From Halisarca cf. caerulea (Eukaryota > Porifera > Demospongiae > Chondrillida > Halisarcidae), in the NCBI GenBank assembly GCA_963170055.1, contig CAUJGJ010000246.1:1-64000 (forward strand): a stretch of 64,000 bases of DNA. Reading direction: 5' to 3'. The translations under genes were made by a program, and so were the position numbers. The notes under the pieces are model-generated. The model was not told where the DNA came from and ran no database searches. It was given only the letters and a program-made list of their open reading frames with translations. Below are positions 54,101 to 64,000 of the stretch, in pieces; positions within the stretch are counted from its first letter, which is position 1; every line of letters starts with the position of its first letter.

Positions 54101-57100
54101 TGCTAATACCAATATTTGGCACTAGCACCACGCACATTCCAAGTGGACACACATGAAGTTTCTTAACTACTGTGGACGTATTTGTGTAATGTTGGATATG
54201 CTGGTGCTAATACCAATATTTGGCACTAGCACCACGCACATTCCCAGTTGACACACATGAAGTTTCTGAAGTTCTGTGGGCGTATTTGTGTAGTGTTGGA
54301 TATGCTGGTGCTAATACCAATATTTGGCACTAGCACCACGCACATTCCCAGTGGACACACATGACCTTTCTGAAGTGCTGTGGGCGTATTTGTGTAGTGT
54401 TGGATATGCTGGTGCTAATACCAATATTTGGCACTAGCACCGCGCACATTCCCAGTGGACACACATGAAGTTTCTTAACTACTGTGGACGTATTTGTGTA
54501 GTGTTGGATATGCTGGTGCTAATACCAATATTTGGCACTAGCACCACGCACATTCCCAGTGGACACACATGAAGTTTCTGAAGTGCTGTGGGCGTATTTG
54601 TGTAGTGTTGGATATGCTGGTGCTAATACCAATATTTGGCACTAGCACCACGCACATTCCCAGTGGACACACATGAAGTTTCTGAAGTGCTGTGGGCGTA
54701 TTTGTGTAGTGTTGGATATACTGGAGCTAATACCAATACTTGGCACTAGCACCACGCACATTCCCAGTGGACACACATGACCTTTCTGACGTTCTGTGGG
54801 CGTATTTGTGTAGTGTTGGATATGCTGGTGCTAATACCAATATTTGGCACTAGCACCACGCACATTCCCAGTGGACACAAATGAACTTTCTTAACTACTG
54901 TAGGCGTATTTGTGTAATGTTGGATATGCTGGTGCTAATACCAATATTTGGCACTAGCACCACGCACATTCCCAGTGGACACACATGACCTTTCTGAAGT
55001 GCTGTGGGCGTATTTGTGTAGTGTTGGATATGCTGGTGCTAATACCAATATTTGGCACTAGCACCACGCACATTCCCAGTGGACACACATGTCCTTTCTG
55101 AAGTGCTGTGGACGTATTTGTGTAGTGTTGGATATGCTGGTGCTAATACCAATATTTGGCACTAGCACCACGCACATTCCCAAGGGACACACATGACCTT
55201 TCTGAAGTGCTGTGGGCGCATTTGTGTAGTGTTGGATATGCTGGTGCTAATACCAATATTTGGCACTAGCACCACGCACATTCCCAGTGGACACACATGA
55301 AGTTTCTGAAGTGCTGTGGGCGTATTTGTGTAGTGTTGGATATACTGGTGCTAATACCAATATTTGGCACTAGCACCACGCACATTCCCAGTGGACACAC
55401 ATGAAGTTTCTGAAGTGCTGTGGGCGTATTTGTGTAGTGTTGGATATGCTGGTGCTAATACCAATATTTGGCACTAGCACCACGCACATTCCCAGTGGAC
55501 ACACATGAAGTTTCTGAAGTGCTGTGGGCGTATTTGTGTAGTGTTGGATATGCTGGTGCTAATACCAATATTTGGCACTAGCACCACGCACATTCCCAGT
55601 GGACACACATGACCTTTCTGAAGTGCTGTGGGCGTATTTGTGTAGTGTTGGATATGCAGGTGCTAATAACAATATTTGGCACTAGCACCACGCACATTCC
55701 CAGTGGACACACATGAAGTTTCTTAACTACTGTGGACGTATTTGTGTAGTGTTGGATATGCTGGTGCTAATACCAATATTTGGCACTAGCACCACGCACA
55801 TTCCCAGCGGACACACATGAAGTTTCTGAAGTGCTGTGGGCGTATTTGTGTAGTGTTGGATATGCTGGTGCTAATACCAATATTTGGCACTAGCACCACG
55901 CACATTCCCAGTGGAAACAAATGAAGTTTCTTAACTACTGTAGGCGTATTTGTGTAATGTTGGATATGCTGGTGCTAATACCAATATTTGGCACTAGCAC
56001 CACGCACATTCCCAGTGGACACACATGACCTTTCTGAAGTGCTGTGAGCGTATTTGTGTAGTGTTGGATATGCTGGTGCTAATACCAATATTTGGCACTA
56101 GCACCACGCACATTCCCAGTGGACACACATGAAGTTTCTTAACTACTGTGGACGTATTTGTGTAGTGTTGGATATGCTGGTGCTAATACCAATATTTGGC
56201 ACTAGCACCACGCACATTCCCAGTGGACACACATGAAGTTTCTGAAGTGCTGTGGGCGTATTTGTGTAGTGTTGGATATGCTGGTGCTAATACCAATATT
56301 TGGCACTAGCACCACGCACATTCCCAGTGGACACACATGACCTTTCTGAAGTGCTGTGGGCGTATTTGTGTAGTGTTGGATATGCTGGTGCTAATACCAA
56401 TATTTGGCACTAGCACCACGCACATTCCCAGTGGACACACATGAAGTTTCTTAACTACTGTGGACGTATTTGTGTAGTGTTGGATATGCTGGTGCTAATA
56501 CCAATATTTGGCACTAGCACCACGCACATTCCCAGTGGACACACATGACCTTTCTGAAGTGCTGTGGGCGTATTTGTGTAGTGTTGGATATGTTGGTGCT
56601 AATACCAATATTTGGAACTAGCACCACGCACATTCCCAGTGGACACAAATGAAGTTTCTTAACTACTGTAGGCGTATTTGTGTAATGTTGGATATGCTGG
56701 TGCTAATACCAATATTTGGCACTAGCACCACGCACATTCCCGGTGGACACACATGAAGTTTCTTAACTACTGTGGGCGTATTTGTGTAATGTTGGATATG
56801 CTGGTGCTAATACCAATATTTGGCACTAGCACCACGCACATTCCTCGTGGACACACATGACCTTTCTGAAGTGCTGTGAGCGTATTTGTGTAGTGTTGGA
56901 TATGCTGGTGCTAATACCAATATTTGGCACTAGCACCACGCACATTCCCAGTGGACGCACATGAAGTTTCTTAACTACTGTGGACGTATTTGTGTAGTGT
57001 TGGATATGCTGGTGCTAATACCAATATTTGGCACTAGCACCACGCACATTCCTAGTGGACACACATGAAGTTTCTTAACTACTGTGGACGTATTTGTGTA

Positions 57101-60100
57101 GTGTTGGATATGCTGGTGCTAATACCAATATTTGGCACTAGCACCACGCACATTCCTAGTGGACACACATGAAGTTTCTGAAGTGCTGTGGGCGTATTTT
57201 TGTAGTGTTGGATATGCTGGTGCTAATACCAATATTTGGCACTAGCACCACGCACATTCCCAGGGGACACACATGAAGTTTCTGAAGTGCTGTGGGCGTA
57301 TTTGTGTAGTGTTGGATATGCTGGTGCTAATACCAATATTTGGCACTAGCACCACGCACATTCCCAGTGGACACACATGACCTTTCTGAAGTGCTGTGGG
57401 CATATTTGTGTAGTGTTGGATATGCTGGTGCTAATGCCAATATTTGGCACTAGCACCACGCACATTCCCAGTGGACACACATGACCTTTCTAAAGTGCTG
57501 TGGGCGTATTTGTGTAGTGTTGGATATGTTGGTGCTAATACCAATATTTGGCACTAGCACCACGCACATTCCCAGTGGACACAAATGAAGTTTCTTAACT
57601 ACTGTAGGCGTATTTGTGTAATGTTGGATATGCTGGTGCTAATACCAATATTTGGCACTAGCACCACGCATATTCCCAGTGGACACACATGACCTTTCTG
57701 AAGTGCTGTGGGCGTATTTGTGTAGTGTTGGATATGTTGGTTCTAATACCAATATTTGGCACTAGCACCACGCACATTCCCAGTGGAAACAAATGAAGTT
57801 TCTTAACTACTGTAGGCGTATTTGTGTAATGTTGGATATGCTGGTGCTAATACCAATATTTGGCACTAGCACCACGCACATTCCCAGGGGACACACATGA
57901 CCTTTCTGAAGTGCTGTGGGCGTATTTGTGTAGTGTTGGATATGCTGGTGCTAATACCAATATTTGGCACTAGCACCACGCACATTCCCAGCGGACACAC
58001 ATGAAGTTTCTTAACTACTGTGGGCGTATTTGTGTAATGTTGGATATGCTGGTGCTAATACCAATATTTGGCACTAGTACCACGCACATTCCTCGTGGAC
58101 ACACATGACCTTTCTGAAGTGCTGTGAGCGTATTTGTGTAGTGTTGGATATGCTGGTGCTAATACCAATATTTGGCACTAGCACCACGCACATTCCCAGT
58201 GGACACACATGAAGTTTCTTAACTACTGTGGACGTATTTGTGTAGTGTTGGATATGCTGGTGCTAATACCAATATTTGGCACTAGCACCACGCACATTCC
58301 CAGTGGACACACATGAAGTTTCTGAAGTGCTGTGGGCGTATTTGTGTAGTGTTGGATATGCTGGTGCTAATACCAATATTTGGCACTAGCACCACGCACA
58401 TTCCCAGTGGACACACATGACCTTTCTGAAGTGCTGTGGGCGTATTTGTGTAGTGTTGGATATGCTGGTGCTAATACCAATATTTGGCACTAGCACCACG
58501 CACAGTCCCAGTGGACACACATGAAGTTTCTTAACTACTGTGGACGTATTTGTGTAGTGTTGGATATGCTGGTGCTAATACCAATATTTGGCACTAGCAC
58601 CACGCACATTCCCAGTGGACACACATGACCTTTCTGAAGTGCTGTGGGCGTATTTGTGTAGTGTTGGATATGTTGGTGCTAATACCAATATTTGGAACTA
58701 GCACCACGCACATTCCCAGTGGACACAAATGAAGTTTCTTAACTACTGTAGGCGTATTTGTGTAATGTTGGATATGCTGGTGCTAATACCAATATTTGGC
58801 ACTAGCACCACGCACATTCCCGGTGGACACACATGAAGTTTCTTAACTACTGTGGGCGTATTTGTGTAATGTTGGATATGCTGGTGCTAATACCAATATT
58901 TGGCACTAGCACCACGCACATTCCTCGTGGACACACATGACCTTTCTGAAGTGCTGTGAGCGTATTTGTGTAGTGTTGGATATGCTGGTGCTAATACCAA
59001 TATTTGGCACTAGCACCACGCACATTCCCAGTGGACGCACATGAAGTTTCTTAACTACTGTGGACGTATTTGTGTAGTGTTGGATATGCTGGTGCTAATA
59101 CCAATATTTGGCACTAGCACCACGCACATTCCTAGTGGACACACATTAAGTTTCTGAAGTGCTGTGGGCGTATTTGTGTAGTGTTGGATATGCTGGTGCT
59201 AATACCAATATTTGGCACTAGCACCACGCACATTCCTCGTGGACACACATGACCTTTCTGAAGTGCTGTGAGCGTATTTGTGTAGTGTTGGATATGCTGG
59301 TGCTAATACCAATATTTGGCACTAGCACCACGCACATTCCCAGTGGACACACATGAAGTTTCTTAACTACTGTGGACGTATTTGTGTAGTGTTGGATATG
59401 CTGGTGCTAATACCAATATTTGGCACTAGCACCACGCACATTCCCAGTGGACACACATGAAGTTTCTGAAGTGCTGTGGGCGTATTTGTGTAGTGTTGGA
59501 TATGCTGGTGCTAATACCAATATTTGGCACTAGCACCACGCACATTCCCAGTGGACACACATGACCTTTCTGAAGTGCTGTGGGCGTATTTGTGTAGTGT
59601 TGGATATGCTGGTGCTAATACCAATATTTGGCACTAGCACCACGCACAGTCCCAGTGGACACACATGAAGTTTCTTAACTACTGTGGACGTATTTGTGTA
59701 GTGTTGGATATGCTGGTGCTAATACCAATATTTGGCACTAGCACCACGCACATTCCCAGTGGACACACATGACCTTTCTGAAGTGCTGTGGGCGTATTTG
59801 TGTAGTGTTGGATATGTTGGTGCTAATACCAATATTTGGAACTAGCACCACGCACATTCCCAGTGGACACAAATGAAGTTTCTTAACTACTGTAGGCGTA
59901 TTTGTGTAATGTTGGATATGCTGGTGCTAATACCAATATTTGGCACTAGCACCACGCACATTCCCAGTGGACACACATGACCTTTCTGAAGTGCTGTGGG
60001 CGTATTTGTGTAGTGTTGGATATGTTGGTGCTAATACCAATATTTGGCACTAGCACCACGCACATTCCCAGTGGTCACAAATGAAGTTTCTTAACTACTG

Positions 60101-63100
60101 TAGGCGTATTTGTGTAATGTTGGATATGCTGGTGCTAATACCAAATATTTGGCACTAGCACCACGCATATTCCCAGTGGACACACATGACCTTTCTGAAG
60201 TGCTGTGGGCGTATTTGTATAGTGTTGGATATGTTGGTGCTAATACCAATATTTGGCACTAGCACCACGCACATTCCCAGCGGACACACATGAAGTTACT
60301 TAACTACTGTGGGCGTATTTGTGTAATGTTGGATATGCTGGTGCTAATACCAATATTTGGCACTAGCACCACGCACATTCCTCGTGGACACACATGACTT
60401 TTCTGAAGTGCTGTGAGCGTATTTGTGTAGTGTTGGATATGCTGGTGCTAATACCAATATTTGGCATTAGCACCACGCACATTCCCAGTGGACACACATG
60501 AAGTTTCTTAACTACTGTGGACGTATTTGTGTAGTGTTGGATATGCTGGTGCTAATACCAATATTTGGCACTAGCACCACGCACATTCCCAGGGGACACA
60601 CATGAAGTTTCTGAAGTGCTGTGGGCGTATTTGTGTAGTGTTGGATATGCTGGTGCTAATACCAATATTTGGCACTAGCACCACGCACATTCCCAGTGGA
60701 CACACATGACCTTTCTGAAGTGCTGTGGGCATATTTGTGTAGTGTTGGATATGCTGGTGCTAATGCCAATATTTGGCACTAGCACCACGCACATTCCCAG
60801 TGGACACACATGACCTTTCTGAAGTGCTGTGGGCGTATTTGTGTAGTGTTGGATATGTTGGTGCTAATACCAATATTTGGCACTAGCACCACGCACATTC
60901 CCAGTGGAGACAAATGAAGTTTCTTAACTACTGTAGGCGTATTTGTGTAATGTTGGACATGCTGGTGCTAATACCAATATTTGGCACTAGCACCACGCAT
61001 ATTCCCAGTGGACACACATGATCTTTCTGAAGTGCTGTGGGCGTATTTGTGTAGTGTTGGATATGTTGGTGCTAATACCAATATTTGGCACTAGCACCAC
61101 GCACATTCCCAGTGGAAACAAATGAAGTTTCTTAACTACTGTAGGCGTATTTGTGTAATGTTGGATATGCTGGTGCTAATACCAATATTTGGCACTAGCA
61201 CCACGCACATTCCTCGTGGACACACATGACTTTTCTGAATTGCTGTGAGCGTATTTGTGTAGTGTTGGATATGCTGGTGCTAATACCAATATTTGGCATT
61301 AGCACCACGCACATTCCCAGTGGACACACATGAAGTTTCTTAACTACTGTGGACGTATTTGTGTAGTGTTGGATATGCTGGTGCTAATACCAATATTTGG
61401 CACTAGCACCACGCACATTCCCAGGGGACACACATGAAGTTTCTGAAGTGCTGTGGGCGTATTTGTGTAGTGTTGGATATGCTGGTGCTAATACCAATAT
61501 TTGGCACTAGCACCACGCACATTCCCAGTGGACACACATGACCTTTCTGAAGTGCTGTGGGCATATTTGTGTAGTGTTGGATATGCTGGTGCTAATGCCA
61601 ATATTTGGCACTAGCACCACGCACATTCCCAGTGGACACACATGACCTTTCTGAAGTGCTGTGGGCGTATTTGTGTAGTGTTGGATATGTTGGTGCTAAT
61701 ACCAATATTTGGCACTAGCACCACGCACATTCCCAGTGGAGACAAATGAAGTTTCTTAACTACTGTAGGCGTATTTGTGTAATGTTGGACATGCTGGTGC
61801 TAATACCAATATTTGGCACTAGCACCACGCATATTCCCAGTGGACACACATGATCTTTCTGAAGTGCTGTGGGCGTATTTGTGTAGTGTTGGATATGTTG
61901 GTGCTAATACCAATATTTGGCACTAGCACCACGCACATTCCCAGTGGAAACAAATGAAGTTTCTTAACTACTGTAGGCGTATTTGTGTAATGTTGGATAT
62001 GCTGGTGCTAATACCAATATTTGGCACTAGCACCACGCACATTCCCAGGGGACACACATGACCTTTCTGAAGTGCTGTGGGCGTATTTGTGTAGTGTTGG
62101 ATATGCTGGTGCTAATACCAATATTTGGCACTAGCACCACGCACATTCCCAGCGGACACACATGAAGTTTCTTAACTACTGTGGGCGTATTTGTGTAATG
62201 TTGGATATGCTGGTGCTAATACCAATATTTGGCACTAGCACCACGCACATTCCTCGTGGACACACATGACCTTTCTGAAGTGCTGTGAGCGTATTTGTGT
62301 AGTGTTGGATATGCTGGTGCTAATACCAATATTTGGCACTAGCACCACGCACATTCCCAGTGGACACACATGAAGTTTCTTAACTACTGTGGACGTATTT
62401 GTGTAGTGTTGGATATGCTGGTGCTAATACCAATATTTGGCACTAGCACCACGCACATTCCCAGTGGACACACATGAAGTTTCTGAAGTGCTGTGGGCGT
62501 ATTTGTGTAGTGTTGGATATGCTGGTGCTAATACCAATATTTGGCACTAGCACCACGCACATTCCCAGTGGACACACATGACCTTTCTGAAGTGCTGTGG
62601 GCGTATTTGTGTAGTGTTGGATATGCTGGTGCTAATACCAATATTTGGCACTAGCACCACGCACAGTCCCAGTGGACACACATGAAGTTTCTTAACTACT
62701 GTGGACGTATTTGTGTAGTGTTGGATATGCTGGTGCTAATACCAATATTTGGCACTAGCACCACGCACATTCCCAGTGGACACACATGACCTTTCTGAAG
62801 TGCTGTGGGCGTATTTGTGTAGTGTTGGATATGTTGGTGCTAATACCAATATTTGGAACTAGCACCACGCACATTCCCAGTGGACACAAATGAAGTTTCT
62901 TAACTACTGTAGGCGTATTTGTGTAATGTTGGATATGCTGGTGCTAATACCAATATTTGGCACTAGCACCACGCACATTCTAGGGGACACACATGACCTT
63001 TCTGAAGTGCTGTGGGCGTATTTGTGTAGTGTTGGATATGCTGGTGCTAATACCAATATTTGGCACTAGCACCACGCACATTCCCGGTGGACACACATGA

Positions 63101-64000
63101 AGTTTCTTAACTACTGTGGGCGTATTTGTGTAATGTTGGATATGCTGGTGCTAATACCAATATTTGGCACTAGCACCACGCACATTCCTCGTGGACACAC
63201 ATGACCTTTCTGAAGTGCTGTGAGCGTATTTGTGTAGTGTTGGATATGATGGTGCTAATACCAATATTTGGCACTAGCACCACGCACATTCCCAGTGGAC
63301 GCACATGAAGTTTCTTAACTACTGTGGACGTATTTGTGTAGTGTTGGATATGCTGGTGCTAATACCAATATTTGGCACTAGCACCACGCACATTCCTAGT
63401 GGACACACATGAAGTTTCTGAAGTGCTGTGGGCGTATTTGTGTAGTGTTGGATATGCTGGTGCTAATACCAATATTTGGCACTAGCACCACGCACATTCC
63501 CAGTGGACACACATGAAGTTTCTTAAATACTGTGGGCGTATTTGTGTAATGTTGGATATGCTGGTGCTAATACCAATATTTGGCACTAGCACCACGCACA
63601 TTCCCAGTGGACACACATGACCTTTCTGAAGTGCTGTGGACGTATTTGTGTAGTGTTGGATATTCTGATGCTAATACCAATATTTGGCACTAGCACCACG
63701 CACATTCCCAGTGGACACACATGAAGTTTCTTAACTACTGTGGGCGTATTTGTATAATGTATGATATGTTGGTGCTAATACCAAGATTTGGCACTAGCAC
63801 CACGCACATTGCCAGTGGACACACATGACCTTTCTGAAGTGCTGTGGACGTATTTGTGTAGTGTTGGATATGCTGGTGCTAATACCAATATTTGGCACTA
63901 GCACCACGCACATTCCCAGTGGACACACATGAAGTTTCTGAAGTGCTGTGCTCGTATTTGTGTAGTGTTGGATATGCTGGTGCTAATACCAAAATTTGGC
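42151..64000 (+). repeat. 104-bp satellite, homogeneous right domain
   Basis: About 210 near-identical monomers. Three types alternate in irregular order, named by the segment after ACACA: TGACCTTTCTGAAGTGCTG, TGAAGTTTCTTAACTACTG and TGAAGTTTCTGAAGTGCTG. The first type appears only from 42199 onward. Local higher-order copies exist: a 1-bp-deleted monomer (ATTTTACACTAGC then CATTCCAGTGG) recurs near 45902, 46941 and 48500 (offsets 1039 and 1559). TTTGGAACTAGC recurs at 56611, 58691, 59835 and 62852. A block with TTGGCATTAGC recurs 832 bp apart (60461 and 61293). The array continues past the window end. No gene, telomeric tract or transposon was seen here. Confidence 0.92.
55555..55585 (-). 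other. Representative 31-bp dyad of the satellite monomer
   Basis: On the plus strand the left arm is GGTGCTAATACCAA, the centre TAT and the right arm TTGGCACTAGCACC. Arms pair at 12 of 14 positions as DNA. Read on the minus strand, both mismatches become G opposite T, so an RNA from that strand could form a 14-bp stem with two G-U wobbles and an AUA loop. One further T-A pair extends the stem. The dyad is present in the standard monomer throughout the array. No evidence of transcription exists in the sequence itself. Confidence 0.7.

Noticed and set aside
42151..64000. CENP-B box that would mark a centromeric satellite
   Set aside because: I looked for the TTCG....CGGGA core in the monomer on both strands and did not see it, so centromere identity is not supported by that motif.

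Overview
This is eukaryotic, non-coding DNA, almost entirely tandem repeat. I find no protein-coding gene, rRNA, tRNA or CRISPR array that I can support. TTAGGG-type telomeric repeats (seen as CCCTAA) at several places, a piggyBac-type insertion with TTAA duplication, other terminal-inverted-repeat elements, a CA microsatellite and a satellite with higher-order structure all point to an animal-like genome. I cannot name the species or the chromosome position (subtelomeric and pericentromeric are both possible).

Layout, left to right. 1-344 is unremarkable single-copy-looking flank. 345-437 is a CA-rich microsatellite. 436-2865 is a minisatellite of 63-bp units (about 35 by length), split by a precise 250-bp insertion at 807-1056. 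At 2866 the main satellite begins, with a 104-bp monomer of about 46% GC. Its first 797 bp run in the reverse orientation. At 3663-3695 a short interstitial telomeric tract marks an orientation switch, and from there to the window end every monomer is in the forward orientation (about 560 monomers by length).

The forward array is interrupted by a 1188-bp element with 19-bp perfect terminal inverted repeats (4421-5608) and a 994-bp non-autonomous piggyBac-like element (33113-34106). Four more degenerate telomeric tracts (near 6028, 7308, 8797 and 12882) sit inside monomers with the same right-hand junction, so they were probably copied along with the satellite.

The satellite has clear higher-order structure, read from repeated private variants at fixed offsets: about 1488 bp (6.7 and 8.2 kb), 4085 bp x2 (8.2-16.4 kb), 3012 bp x2 (16.0-22.0 kb), 3120 bp x3 (22.15-31.5 kb), 1454 bp x2 (34.7-37.6 kb), then shorter mixed offsets. 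Near 42.0-42.2 kb the monomer subfamilies change abruptly. The left domain has a GGGAATGCAGG subtype, and the right domain has a GACCTTTCTG subtype and is much more homogeneous. Monomers at 2.9-4.4 kb are the most divergent, as expected at an array edge.

The most interesting signals are a 31-bp dyad in the standard monomer whose minus-strand RNA could form a 14-bp stem with only two G-U wobbles, the telomeric tract at the orientation switch, and the piggyBac-like insertion whose empty sites survive as paralogous copies elsewhere in the same window. The many short open frames are by-products of repeat periods and are not annotated as genes.
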